64,000 bases of DNA from Alteromonas sp. M12 (GCF_037478005.1 NZ_CP144164.1:3658001-3722000); one strand, 5' to 3'. Counted from the first letter of the stretch, positions 27,193 to 36,483 are shown. Made by a program: numbers and translations. Notes: generated from the letters alone by a model not told the origin.

Positions 27193-28176
27193 ATGGATCG
27201 CTATATAGTTCGAAAGCCTTTCGGCGAATCGTTTACATATCAGTATCCCACAGGGAAAACGGTTAAAAATAAGGGAATTAAGCGTTGGGTGCGAAGCTTA
27301 GCAATACCACCAGCATGGCAAGAAGTGCAGATTGATCTTGATCGCAGTGCCAAAATATTAGCCTTTGGTCGAGATGCACAAAACCGCAAACAATACATTT
27401 ATAACCCCAAGTGGACAGAGCAAGCTAGCGAACAAAAATTTGAACGAATTTTACGATTCGCCAAAGAATTATCTACGATGCGAAGAGTCACCGGACAACA
27501 TATAACACGCCGTCCCATCGATGAAAAAGCCGTTCTAGCTTGTATGACGCGTATGCTCGATGAAGCCTTTTTCAGGCCTGGCAACCCCACTTATACCCGT
27601 GACAACCAAACATACGGTTTAACCACCTTGCGAGTCAAACACATGAGTTTTGACGATGGTCAGGTTCAATTTGATTACATTGGCAAAAGTCAGCAACCTC
27701 AACACCGGGAAGTCGACGATAAACACGTAAGCAAGGTTTTAACCCATCTCGAAAAAATGGCTGGCTATGAGTTGTTTGACGTTACCTTGCCTGATGGCGA
27801 ACGCAAAAAAATCAACGCGCAAGATTTAAATCAATATATTGCCGAAGTTATGGGTGAAGACTTCAGCGCAAAATACTTTCGAACATGGGCCGGAACCGTA
27901 CTTATGGCAATCGCCCTTGAGGAACTTGGCCCGGCAAGTGACCAGAAACTAAATAAGAGTAATGTATTAACCGCTGTTAAAAAGGTCGCAAGCGAATTAG
28001 GTAACACACCCGCAGTATGCCGCTCAAATTACATTCATCCCAACGTCATATTACATTACGAAAGTGGACGGACTCTTGCTTATTTCCGCAAGCAACTTAA
28101 ACGCTCGCGAGCCAAATATTTCAGTCCAGACGAAAAAGCAACGTTGAAACTACTCGAATATTTAGTCGCGACTTAA
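27193..28176 (+). CDS. DNA topoisomerase IB (poxvirus-like)
   Basis: A 327-residue type IB topoisomerase. The N-terminal domain (about 1-80) has 'GIKRWVRSLAIPPAWQEVQID', typical of bacterial TopIB. The catalytic core shows 'LTTLRVKHM', the general acid/base and transition-state residues in 'KYFRTWAGT', and the nucleophile Y280 in 'CRSNYIHPNV'. It relaxes supercoils by a 3'-phosphotyrosine intermediate without ATP. ATGGAG upstream supports the start. It lies alone between two REP-filled gaps. Bacterial TopIB genes are sporadic and often of horizontal origin. Confidence 0.93.
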   Translation: MDRYIVRKPFGESFTYQYPTGKTVKNKGIKRWVRSLAIPPAWQEVQIDLDRSAKILAFGRDAQNRKQYIYNPKWTEQASEQKFERILRFAKELSTMRRVTGQHITRRPIDEKAVLACMTRMLDEAFFRPGNPTYTRDNQTYGLTTLRVKHMSFDDGQVQFDYIGKSQQPQHREVDDKHVSKVLTHLEKMAGYELFDVTLPDGERKKINAQDLNQYIAEVMGEDFSAKYFRTWAGTVLMAIALEELGPASDQKLNKSNVLTAVKKVASELGNTPAVCRSNYIHPNVILHYESGRTLAYFRKQLKRSRAKYFSPDEKATLKLLEYLVAT

Positions 28177-28284
28177 TATTCAAACATATAAACTTTTTAG
28201 TACTATTTATTACTTTTAAAGTCACAATTACCGTCACTCACCTTTATCCAACAAAGCATTAAACGCCAATATTTATACGTCGCT

Positions 28285-28362
28285 TTTAACAAGACACCCA
28301 TGATTATATTATTCTGAGCATTTAAATTACTTACTCGTTAACATGGGTGTCCTTATAATTCT
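28285..28362. repeat. Family-1 REPIN
   Basis: An inverted pair: TTTTAACAAGACACCCATGA near 28286 and GTTAACATGGGTGTCCTTAT near 28338, separated by about 35 bases containing 'TTACTCG'. It is the same layout as the pairs near 26913, 29226 and 32922. The rest of the gap 28177-28397 has no gene. Confidence 0.85.
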
Positions 28363-28397
28363 TATAATTTTCTAATGTCCGTGGATTAATGAGCCAA

Positions 28398-29117
28398 CTA
28401 TTCGTCTAAATTGTCTTTCGTCGGAAGGTATTTATAACCACTTATCATTGAAGACACCAAAGCAGTTTTTTCTCTACGCTCACTAATAACAACGCCGATA
28501 ATATGTAATGGAATTAAGCACAATAGCGCATAAAAAGCGTAGACATGTGCAGTGATAAATGGCTTTCGAAGTTCGCGCATTTTTTGGTAAGCTTGTTCAT
28601 CAACATTTTCTTTAGAATAGGGTTTAATGCTATCAAGTTTACTGCTATCAACTGCAATACTTTTAGCAAAATATTGCCCCAATGGAGGATAATAAATATC
28701 AGTACCTGCGATAACTAAACCACTAATCATTTGAATACACATTGATAACAATAGCGCCCCTACCATAAGCTTCCCTAGCGGGTTGTGCCCTTTGTATTTT
28801 TTATGGGGTTGTTGTTTAAAGTCGGCTAACTCTTTAGTAAATCCTTTAGCAAATGGTAGAGTCTTATGCCAGCGTTCATATCCTTTACCGAAAAACCCCA
28901 TAACAACTCTTAACAACAAGTTAGCTGCAAACACGTAACCAGTTAAGACATGAACGGTTTTAAGTAGAATTTTGCCATCAACGCTTACTCCTAAAGTTTT
29001 CGCATTAAAAATAATTAAGCCGAAACCCAGTAACATCGTGATTGTGAGAACATTTATCCAATGAAATAGTCGCAAATATTGACTCCAAACATAGACTTGT
29101 TGATATTGAGTATTCAT
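28398..29117 (-). CDS. Cytochrome b561-type membrane subunit
   Basis: A 239-residue inner-membrane di-haem cytochrome b of the Ni/Fe-hydrogenase/cytochrome b561 family (PF01292). There are four predicted helices with haem-ligating histidines: 'LRLFHWINVL' in helix 1, 'KTVHVLTGYV' in helix 2 and 'ITAHVYAFYALLCLIPLHIIGVV' in helix 4. It would pass electrons between quinol and a partner. The partner (cytochrome c or dehydrogenase) is not in the window. GAGGTG precedes an ATG at 29117; the GTG at 29123 is a less likely start. Confidence 0.8.
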   Translation of the reverse strand: MNTQYQQVYVWSQYLRLFHWINVLTITMLLGFGLIIFNAKTLGVSVDGKILLKTVHVLTGYVFAANLLLRVVMGFFGKGYERWHKTLPFAKGFTKELADFKQQPHKKYKGHNPLGKLMVGALLLSMCIQMISGLVIAGTDIYYPPLGQYFAKSIAVDSSKLDSIKPYSKENVDEQAYQKMRELRKPFITAHVYAFYALLCLIPLHIIGVVISERREKTALVSSMISGYKYLPTKDNLDE

Positions 29118-29754
29118 ATTCACCTCGATGTAGTCAGGAAATTTACTGTCTTTTCAGCATAAATGATTAAGATGTTCAATTCATTGATCTGGCGCATAAC
29201 CTAAGCTTCTTACTTAACAAGATACTTAACAAGACACCCATGATTATTTTATTCCGCGTATTTAAATTACCTGCTCGTTAACATGGGTGTCCTGATAATT
29301 TCCGAGCATTTAATTTACCTACCCGTTAACATGGGTGTCCTGATAATTCATTCCAGCCCGTTAACATGGGTGTCCTGATAATTCATTCCAGCCCGTTAAC
29401 ATGGGTGTCCTGATAATTCGGATAATTCTCAAGATGTGTTTAAGCGGTTTAAGGCTGGCTTGAAGCTGCAGATAGATAATCGGGTAAACCAGTTCCCTGC
29501 TGATGAAGCCCTGTTATTCGGTCTCTAGGGTATTTCTTTGTTTATTACTGTGTTGGTAATTAAAACTGATCATCTCGAATAAAAGCAAAATGTGTCACCG
29601 TAATAAGTAGTTGAAAGTCATGCCAATGCGCAGCTAAATCTCGTAGTTACTAGTTTTAACTTTTATAAGGCGACATATCTAAACCACCATGATCACTAGA
29701 AATAACTCACTTTGTTGGTTAATCTGTGTATATGAATAAAAACCGATAAGTGCC
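29118..29754. repeat. Intergenic region with a REPIN and tandem family-1 REPs
   Basis: An inverted pair occupies 29226-29300 (AACAAGACACCCATGATTAT, then GTTAACATGGGTGTCCTGAT). It is followed by three more plus-strand units of GTTAACATGGGTGTCCTGAT at about 29325, 29359 and 29393; the last two share a 34-base period that includes 'CATTCCAGCCC'. After the repeats (29421-29528) is a possible gene remnant described separately. The remaining 220 bases hold only the promoter region of the GGDEF gene. Confidence 0.85.
29421..29528 (+). pseudogene. Possible 3'-terminal gene remnant
   Basis: An open stretch of 35 codons ending in TAG begins right after the last REP. It reads 'VFKRFKAGLKLQIDNRVN' and 'FPADEALLFGL', with gene-like amino-acid composition and no start codon of its own. 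I do not recognise the family. It may be the end of a gene removed by REP-mediated deletion, or simply chance. Confidence 0.3.
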
Positions 29755-32748
29755 ATGGTACTAAATTTTTTTAGTCTTATTTGTCGTATCTCCGTGCTGA
29801 TTTTATTTTTGGTAGGTTTTAACGGGGTTTATGCTGCCGACCAAGCAAATGTATCTTACCAGTTTTATTCGGTTGAGCAGCCAGTCGTTGCGCATCAGTC
29901 TTCTGTATACCATGTTGTATCAGATCAAGATGATTTAATCTGGCTGGCCACAGATACAGACGGTTTGGTCCGTTACGATGGTTATAGTTATCAAGCTTGG
30001 TCAAAAGTACTACTAAACGGACACGAAAATGCCAACATTTCCAAACTGTACCTTGACCAAGGAGTCATATGGGCCGCGACTTGGGGAATGGGCATAATAA
30101 GATGGGAATCTGCCAGTCAAACAAAAACGAATTATCGAGTTGAGACCGATAAACCATCGATCAGTAATGACCATGTACAAACCTTTTTCAAAGACAGTCT
30201 TAATAGGTTATGGATCGGCACCCTATCGGGACTCAATTTTATCAACCTTTCAAATCCTGATTTAGTGCACAGCTTGCCATCTGAAAACCCACTCAGTAAT
30301 GTGAGGATATGGTGGATGCAAGAGTCAGATACTGCCCTTTGGGTGGCGACGTCAAATGGCTTATATAAGCTTTCAAAAGATCTCTCGAAGTGGCAAGGAT
30401 ATACGCTCACTGGAGATATCCCTGAAAAAAGTCGTTCGAATGAAATTCGTACCCTACAGCTTGTTCAAGATGAACTTTGGGTAGGCACAGATAGTGGACT
30501 ATTTATATTTGATCAAGCTTCTTCTGCATTCAAGCCTATTAGCTTAACCCAAAATCAACAGCAATCATCCAATGTAAGAATCAATGACATTCAACCAGAC
30601 GCTGAGAAGAAAACAGTGTTCGTTGGCACTAACAACGGTATATATCGTTTGCAAGCGGACACCTATTCACTATTAATCAAAGATGGAAAAGCATCAGATC
30701 TGTTAGGAACTGATATTAGAAGTTTATTTTTAGACCAAACCGGAAGCATATGGGCAGGGGCAAGAGACAAGGGTTTATTTATTGGTATACGGACTGAAAG
30801 TCGTTTTACTCAACTGTTACAAAATACAGACTTCCCCACGGCCTTAAATGGGAAGCTTGCGGTGAAATCGATTCATTACTCTCATTCAAATGAACTTTGG
30901 CTAGCGACCAACGACGGGGTATACCGGCGTTATAATTCGTCACTTGAAAACGCGTGGCAATTTATACCTTTCCCAAATAACTATAAAACAGACGAAATTA
31001 GCGTCCTTTTTGTCGATAGCACAAACAATTTATGGGTCGGTGCTAACAATAAGGTGTTCCGAAGCAAAGTGTCTAAACCAATGGCGCTAGAAGAATATTT
31101 CGGTTTTGCTGACTTGGCCTTGAAAGACGTTCGATTGACGGCGATATACGAAGATAATGATAATAAAATCTATTTTGGTATTTGGGGAGTAGGCATTGCT
31201 CAACTTTCTATTGAGGAAAATCGACTAACTTGGATTGACCAAAGCATCTCGAATATACGCAGTAATATGGCCTATTCCATATTTCAGTTAGCCAACGGTA
31301 ACCTTTACGCTGCGACACGATTTTCAGGAATAATCCCGCTCGGCTCGAGCCCCAAATTAGCTACCGCTGTTTCCTCCTCGCAACTCTATTGCGCCCATGT
31401 TGATATGAACAATACGCTATGGCTTTGTTCTGACGAGGGCTTGTGGCGAGTCCCCCCCGAAACAGGCGCTACTGTACAATATAGCCTTCAAGATGGTTTG
31501 CCATCAAAACGCATTTTAGGTATCACCCACGACAACAACGGAATGATATGGGTCGCTACAAATCAAAGTTTAATATCTATTAATCCTAACAATGAGCATA
31601 TTCAGCGAGTGGGTATTGCTCATGGTTTGCCTATCGAGACCTTTACAGAACACGGGATCAAGCGTTCAGAAACAGGTATAATTACGCTGGCTAGTTCACA
31701 GGGCGCTTTTGAATTTAACCCAAGTAACATGTTTACAGACATATCGCCTTCTCATGTGCGATTAACCCAAATATCTATTGGTTACGAAAAAGAAAAACAC
31801 GACGCGATTTATTCACAGTCTAGCTTTGAGTTAACCCATGATCATGGTCCGGTCCGTTTACAATTTAGTGTGACAGACTTTAGAGAGTCGAGCAAAAACA
31901 TGTTCCGCTATCGTTTAACTGGTCGAGACCCAGATTGGACCGATTGGAGTTTAGATAATCATTTGGTGCTGAGAAACCTGCCAATTGGTGACAACATATT
32001 GGAAATCGAAGGTAAAAATAGTCAAGGGACAATTACCGCAGAGTCGCTAAAACTTCACTTTAAGGTCACCGCACCATGGTGGATGAACAAGGCTTTGATA
32101 TTTTTAATTTTCATCATCTTTGTTTTTCTTATTTGGACCATCATCAAATGGAGAACCCAGCATTTGGCAAAAGTTGCCGCAAAACTTGAGCGCGATGTGC
32201 AAGAAAGAACCCAACAACTAGAAGAAGCTAATCTGACTTTGAGTCGATTAGCTGAAACGGATCATTTAACTGGGTTAACGAATCGACGAGGCTTTTTGAG
32301 AGCCTTTACGTTTGCACAAGAACTTAGAAAAAGGTCAGCTAATCCATTGGCGATTTTATTACTGGATGTCGATTATTTTAAGAAGTTTAATGATACTTAT
32401 GGTCACCAAGCTGGAGATGACTGTTTAAAACTGATCGCTGATACTTTATCTGAAATACTACGTTCTCAAGATGTATTGGCTAGATGGGGAGGCGAGGAAT
32501 TTGCGCTATTGTTGCCAAACACAGAACAAGCTGGAGCCGTGACTTTAGCTGAGAAGCTAAGGTTGGCCGCGCAGCAAGCTATCCATAAGAAATTTAACGT
32601 ACATACTTGCGCCACTTTAACTATAGGCGTGGTTGCTAACCTTGAACCAAATATCTCATTAGAAAAGTGGTTGCAGCGAGCAGATAGTGCCTTATACAAA
32701 GGAAAAGAATCCGGACGAAACCAGGTAGTTGTTTACCAGAATGAATAA
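29755..32748 (+). CDS. Two-component-type beta-propeller sensor with GGDEF domain (diguanylate cyclase)
   Basis: A 997-residue membrane protein. A signal peptide (about 1-27) is followed by many Reg_prop repeats of the form 'DxxxxLWVGTxxGLY' to about residue 700 and a Y_Y_Y domain ('YRLTGRDPDWTDW') near 720. One membrane helix lies at about 778-798, then a short coiled coil and the GGDEF domain. The active site is GGEEF (912-916) and an inhibitory site RSQD at 903-906 lies five residues before it, so c-di-GMP synthesis with product inhibition is likely. The periplasmic propeller probably senses a carbohydrate-type ligand. It is a stand-alone gene; the start ATG at 29755 has no strong ribosome-binding site. 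Confidence 0.9.
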   Translation: MVLNFFSLICRISVLILFLVGFNGVYAADQANVSYQFYSVEQPVVAHQSSVYHVVSDQDDLIWLATDTDGLVRYDGYSYQAWSKVLLNGHENANISKLYLDQGVIWAATWGMGIIRWESASQTKTNYRVETDKPSISNDHVQTFFKDSLNRLWIGTLSGLNFINLSNPDLVHSLPSENPLSNVRIWWMQESDTALWVATSNGLYKLSKDLSKWQGYTLTGDIPEKSRSNEIRTLQLVQDELWVGTDSGLFIFDQASSAFKPISLTQNQQQSSNVRINDIQPDAEKKTVFVGTNNGIYRLQADTYSLLIKDGKASDLLGTDIRSLFLDQTGSIWAGARDKGLFIGIRTESRFTQLLQNTDFPTALNGKLAVKSIHYSHSNELWLATNDGVYRRYNSSLENAWQFIPFPNNYKTDEISVLFVDSTNNLWVGANNKVFRSKVSKPMALEEYFGFADLALKDVRLTAIYEDNDNKIYFGIWGVGIAQLSIEENRLTWIDQSISNIRSNMAYSIFQLANGNLYAATRFSGIIPLGSSPKLATAVSSSQLYCAHVDMNNTLWLCSDEGLWRVPPETGATVQYSLQDGLPSKRILGITHDNNGMIWVATNQSLISINPNNEHIQRVGIAHGLPIETFTEHGIKRSETGIITLASSQGAFEFNPSNMFTDISPSHVRLTQISIGYEKEKHDAIYSQSSFELTHDHGPVRLQFSVTDFRESSKNMFRYRLTGRDPDWTDWSLDNHLVLRNLPIGDNILEIEGKNSQGTITAESLKLHFKVTAPWWMNKALIFLIFIIFVFLIWTIIKWRTQHLAKVAAKLERDVQERTQQLEEANLTLSRLAETDHLTGLTNRRGFLRAFTFAQELRKRSANPLAILLLDVDYFKKFNDTYGHQAGDDCLKLIADTLSEILRSQDVLARWGGEEFALLLPNTEQAGAVTLAEKLRLAAQQAIHKKFNVHTCATLTIGVVANLEPNISLEKWLQRADSALYKGKESGRNQVVVYQNE

Positions 32749-33326
32749 CGAGTAGCGTCCTAATTTACTCAATCGGTTAATCCCCTAAAAAGGTCAAAAA
32801 TACCAAATCGACCATGACTTACCGTTAATTTTGCTTAACCTAGTGCTATGTATTGAAAAACAGCCCCCCTTGTAAGCAACCGTGAGGGGGCAAAGACTGA
32901 AACGGTTAAACAAGAAAACGCTTTAACAAGACACCCATGATTAAATTTTATAGCGTTACGAGGTTATCGGTCCTAACTAAGGTGGGTGTCCTGATTATAT
33001 GCTTGCTTATTAAGGTGGGTGTCCTGATTATTTTTGATTGCCGAGAACTTAAAATAAATACTCGTTAACATGGGTGTCTTAATAATTTTATAATTTTTTT
33101 AATAATTTTGATAATCCCTTCTCAAAACAAAGGTCGCCAATCCAAGAGCATGATTGCCACTTTTTAGTGCAGACTTTTTTAAATTTTCATGTCGGTGCGA
33201 ATAGATATGTAGTCCCTAGCACCAAAACTCGATTAAACACTGCTTTTAGGCTGACAAAAGTTTAGATGTGAAAAAGGAATAAAACTTGCTCATATTGCTC
33301 GAAATTGAATTACTGAGAGCAAAATT
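32749..33326. repeat. Intergenic region with family-1 REPs and a REPIN
   Basis: An inverted pair occupies 32922-33000 (TTTAACAAGACACCCATGAT and AAGGTGGGTGTCCTGATTAT). Two plus-strand units follow: AAGGTGGGTGTCCTGATTAT at about 33013 and GTTAACATGGGTGTCTTAAT at 33064. At 32871-32892, CCCCCTTG and a GAGGGGG segment can form an imperfect hairpin without T-run, possibly a weak terminator of the GGDEF gene. No gene is seen. Confidence 0.8.
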
Positions 33327-34334
33327 ATGCAAGCATTTATCGATAACATCCCAAAAGCCGAGCTACATGTTCATTTGGAAGGCACTTTAGAGCCAGAGCT
33401 TAGTTTCGCATTGGCGAAGAAAAACGGTATTCCACTACCCTATAAAACCCCCGAAGCATTGGTTGAAGCATATGACTTCACCGATCTCCCATCGTTTCTA
33501 GAAATATACTATGCGGGTATGAATGTGCTTGTGGCAGAGTCCGATTTTTACGATTTAACCATGGCATATTTAACTAAGGCAAGTAATCAGAATATTGTAT
33601 ACGCCGAATTATTTTTTGACCCGCAGGCGCATACATCCCGTGGCATCGACTTTTCAATTGTGATCAACGGCATACATAAAGCGCAAGTTGACGCTGAACA
33701 AAAACTCGGTATAAAAAGTCAGTTAATCATGTGTTTTTTGCGTGAATTGTCTGCCGAGTCTGCCATGGAGCATCTGTCAATGGCAGAGCCTTATTTATCC
33801 TATTTAGTGGGCGTGGGACTTGATTCGAATGAACGCGACAATCCCCCCATAAAATTCAAACAAGTATTTAAAAAAGCAAGAGAGCTAGGACTTAAGCTAA
33901 CCATGCATTGTGATGTGAATCAAAAAAACACGCTCACGCATATTGGACAATGTTTAGATGATATCAAGGTTGACCGCATTGACCATGGTGTTAACTCTCT
34001 AGAAGACGCTTCACTGGTTGCTAAATTGCGCGATAGCAAAATTGGATTAACGGTTTGTCCTGTGTCTAATAGGTTTGTGGTGCAATCACTTACCGCAAAA
34101 GAAATTAGAACCATGTTAGACGAGCAAATAATGGTAACGATAAATTCTGACGACCCAGCTTACTTCCGAGCTTACTTAAATGAAAATTTTATCGAACTAC
34201 AAAAAGAGGGAGATTTTGATAAGCAGGACCTACAAACCCTTGTGGAAAATTCATTTCGCATAGCTTGGTTGCCAGAAACCGAGAAACAACAGTATCTATC
34301 GAGCATAAAAGATTATGTGGTAACTAGCTCTTAA
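33327..34334 (+). CDS. Adenosine/adenine deaminase family protein
   Basis: A 335-residue TIM-barrel amidohydrolase. Metal ligands H14 and H16 lie in 'ELHVHLEGT', the catalytic His-Asp region is 'RIDHGV' and the last metal Asp is in 'NSDDPAYF'. The order and the 'FFDPQAHTSRG' and 'VGLDSNE' segments place it with the adenine-deaminase-like branch. The usual catalytic Glu in HAGEE is absent: residues 194-197 are H-C-D-V. I recall this H-C-D-V form as a recurring subgroup in marine gammaproteobacteria, so it is probably not inactivation, but the substrate (adenosine, adenine or a modified purine) is open. Monocistronic between REP regions. Confidence 0.82.
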   Translation: MQAFIDNIPKAELHVHLEGTLEPELSFALAKKNGIPLPYKTPEALVEAYDFTDLPSFLEIYYAGMNVLVAESDFYDLTMAYLTKASNQNIVYAELFFDPQAHTSRGIDFSIVINGIHKAQVDAEQKLGIKSQLIMCFLRELSAESAMEHLSMAEPYLSYLVGVGLDSNERDNPPIKFKQVFKKARELGLKLTMHCDVNQKNTLTHIGQCLDDIKVDRIDHGVNSLEDASLVAKLRDSKIGLTVCPVSNRFVVQSLTAKEIRTMLDEQIMVTINSDDPAYFRAYLNENFIELQKEGDFDKQDLQTLVENSFRIAWLPETEKQQYLSSIKDYVVTSS

Positions 34335-34376
34335 GTCTTCGTAAAGAAAACAGGCTATCTATATTTCAATTAGATT

Positions 34377-34652
34377 GTGCTGCTTTAGATTTTAACAAGA
34401 CACCCATGAATACGTGGTTATAGGTGTTTTAATTTCCTATGATTTAACGTGGGTGTCCTGATTATTTTGTGCTGCTTTAGATTTTAACAAGACTCCCATG
34501 AATACGTGGTTATAGGTGTTTTAATTTCCTATGATTTAACGTGGGTGTCCTGATTATTTTGTGCTGCTTTAGATTTTAACAAGACACCCATGAATGCGCG
34601 GTTATAGGTGTTTTAATTTCCTATGATTTAACGTGGGTGTCCTGATTATTCC
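34377..34652. repeat. Three tandem 92-bp REPIN units
   Basis: Units start at 34377, 34469 and 34561 with GTGCTGCTTTAGATTTTAAC, an exact 92-base period. Each holds an inverted pair: AACAAGACACCCATGAAT on the left and AACGTGGGTGTCCTGATTAT on the right, 45 bases apart. The second copy has GACTCCCAT, the third ACGCGG in place of ACGTGG. This is a triplicated whole REPIN; the gap upstream (34335-34376) is plain. Confidence 0.92.
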
Positions 34653-34859
34653 TTCCTGATTACTCCTTTGATAGTTCCTATCCAAAAACATGATTCGTGG
34701 ACGTTTCGTCTAACCCCATCTACGTTTTGCTTTACGAACTCAGTAAAAACCTCAGAACAATAATTCTTGTAGATATTGATCCCCCATGGATTCACTTTTG
34801 ATTGTGGTCTGCCATTGGCTGGAGCCATACCTTCTGGCGCTCTGGTTATCTGGTCAACT
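34646..34859 (-). pseudogene. Possible gene remnant, 3' end only
   Basis: On the minus strand an open frame of 70 codons runs from just after a stop (about 34859) to the stop at 34646. It reads 'QITRAPEGMAPANGRPQS', 'NPWGINIYKNYC', 'DGVRRNVHESCFWIG' and 'VIRKE'. The composition is that of a real protein end, but no start or family is recognised. It adjoins the last REPIN, so it may be the tail of a gene cut by a deletion. Could be chance. The rest of 34860-35053 holds only the promoter side of the next gene. Confidence 0.35.
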
Positions 34860-35053
34860 TAAGGAATATTGCACTTTTTGGAAACGGCTGAAAAATTTGC
34901 CGGAGTATAAACCTCACCAAAACTGTACAAAAAATGAGCTATTTGGACGATATGAACTACACTATTCCAAATAAGGAGATGATTTTTATCTACTTATATT
35001 ACGGTTGAAGTCTATCCGTATCCAATAGTTAAGAAATATAACAGGGAGAAGTT

Positions 35054-35932
35054 ATGAAATTTATTCAATATATAAAGTTATTTCCATACGCGCTGCTATT
35101 ACTTGGGCTGTCAGCGTGCACTCTAAACGTCGACGTATCAGAAGATGACGATCCAATTTCGGGTTCTAGTATTTATGAATTATTTGTCATTCAACCAGAT
35201 ATGGATGACGCGTTCAATATACTATTTGTTCCCGATGCATCCTATGGTGATCTAGCTGAATTGGCCAATCGTCAAGCCTTTGTAGATGACCTAACCAATG
35301 CGATTGAAAATAGCTACTGGCAAAACCAAGCGTATTATTTCAATCTAGGGCGCTTCAATTATTATTACACTCTCGAATCTGGAAGTGTCGTAGAAAACGA
35401 GCCCGATGAAGAAGGGAATTTTCGTTGTCCTTCAGTGACATGGCCTAGCTCTATTAGTTCAGACGGCGCTTTTGCCGATGCGACTATATTGATACACAGC
35501 AATAACTTACGCGATTGTGCTAACCCAGAATCCGGCCTCGCTACTGCAGAGCCGACAAGCTATGGAACTATTGTTCATGAAACTTCACACGCAGTGTTTG
35601 CCCTGCCCGACGAATATTGCTGTGATTCAAATTACAGTACTAACGTACCTATTCTGTATGCAACTGAGACTGCATGTGAAAATGATCCAATCAACGCGGC
35701 TTGGAGAAACTGTACAAGTTTCGTTTCAGATAGAGATGGGAACGACTGGTGGCGTTCAGAAGGCAATATCACGACCAATGCAATTATGTTATCAGGGGGA
35801 AATACAGTTTGGGAATTTGGTCCAGCTGACTGGGTGATCATGGAAGCGGCTTATCTTTCGTTTCCACATGCTAGCTCAAGTTCAACAGGAACCCCCGCAA
35901 TCTTTGCACCAAATAATTGGAATCGTCCCTAA
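35054..35932 (+). CDS. M64-like zinc metalloprotease lipoprotein
   Basis: A 292-residue lipoprotein (lipobox 'LLGLSAC', Cys 22). The zinc site is H175-E-T-S-H179, followed by 'AVFALPDEY' so that the pattern is HExxHxxxxLxDEY, typical of the peptidase M64 (IgA peptidase-like) clan. Several Cys pairs follow (CC in 'EYCCD', 'ACEND', 'NCTSF'), suggesting disulphides outside the cytoplasm. It is probably anchored in the outer membrane facing the periplasm or outside. GGGAGAAG supports the start. A small secreted protein follows 14 bases after its stop and may be a partner or substrate. Confidence 0.72.
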   Translation: MKFIQYIKLFPYALLLLGLSACTLNVDVSEDDDPISGSSIYELFVIQPDMDDAFNILFVPDASYGDLAELANRQAFVDDLTNAIENSYWQNQAYYFNLGRFNYYYTLESGSVVENEPDEEGNFRCPSVTWPSSISSDGAFADATILIHSNNLRDCANPESGLATAEPTSYGTIVHETSHAVFALPDEYCCDSNYSTNVPILYATETACENDPINAAWRNCTSFVSDRDGNDWWRSEGNITTNAIMLSGGNTVWEFGPADWVIMEAAYLSFPHASSSSTGTPAIFAPNNWNRP

Positions 35933-35946
35933 TAAAGGAATATAAC

Positions 35947-36447
35947 ATGAGATATCTATTACTGATTTTAACGGCTTTATTGAGTACCTCGCCATTAGCG
36001 CAAACGATTAGCCAGATGCCAATCGAAACACCTAAATTTGAACCCGCAAAACAGCATAAACCGATGGCAAAGCCTGCAAATTACCAACGCATAGCGATTT
36101 TAAATATCAACTTAAAATATGACAAAGGTGAAGCGGTCAATGCAGAACTAGTGCGTTCACGAATTATCAAATCCGTTGCTCCCAAAGTCTTTACGCGACA
36201 GATGGGAGACTGGCAGGTGATCATTGACAACAACCCGAAAAATACATTTTTTGTTAATGATCCAGGTTATTTAGAAGTAGAAAACGATGATCAAAGCGAA
36301 GCTCCTTATCATTATGTCTCTCTGGGCGTTGATGTGGCTTGGGATCTAGTAATCCCCCTTTACAAAGATGGCCAAACAATCGATGCTTCGACGATTACCA
36401 TAAAACGGGTGAAAGACGGAAAACAAATTTTCGAAACGAAAATTTAG
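35947..36447 (+). CDS. Secreted hypothetical protein
   Basis: A 166-residue protein with signal peptide ('LLLILTALLSTSPLAQ', about residues 3-18). The mature part has a Pro/Lys-rich stretch then a beta-rich domain without a recognised family. The start at 35947 is supported by AAAGGAATATAAC and is preferred to 35917, which overlaps the protease gene. It is co-oriented and 14 bases behind the metalloprotease, hence probably co-expressed. A terminator with a perfect 9-bp stem follows. Confidence 0.65.
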   Translation: MRYLLLILTALLSTSPLAQTISQMPIETPKFEPAKQHKPMAKPANYQRIAILNINLKYDKGEAVNAELVRSRIIKSVAPKVFTRQMGDWQVIIDNNPKNTFFVNDPGYLEVENDDQSEAPYHYVSLGVDVAWDLVIPLYKDGQTIDASTITIKRVKDGKQIFETKI

Positions 36448-36456
36448 CCTCACCAT

Positions 36457-36483
36457 ATAGGCCAGACTGCGCTGGCCTATTTT
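36457..36483 (+). terminator. Rho-independent terminator
   Basis: Perfect 9-bp stem ATAGGCCAG/CTGGCCTAT with a six-base loop, followed by TTT. It closes the metalloprotease operon. Confidence 0.85.

Noticed and set aside
34377..34652. Possible CRISPR or phage attachment repeats
   Set aside because: Three 92-bp units with inverted REP pairs are a REPIN triplication; no integrase gene is adjacent.
34786..34974. 62-codon open frame on the plus strand
   Set aside because: No ribosome-binding site and it overlaps the more gene-like minus-strand remnant.
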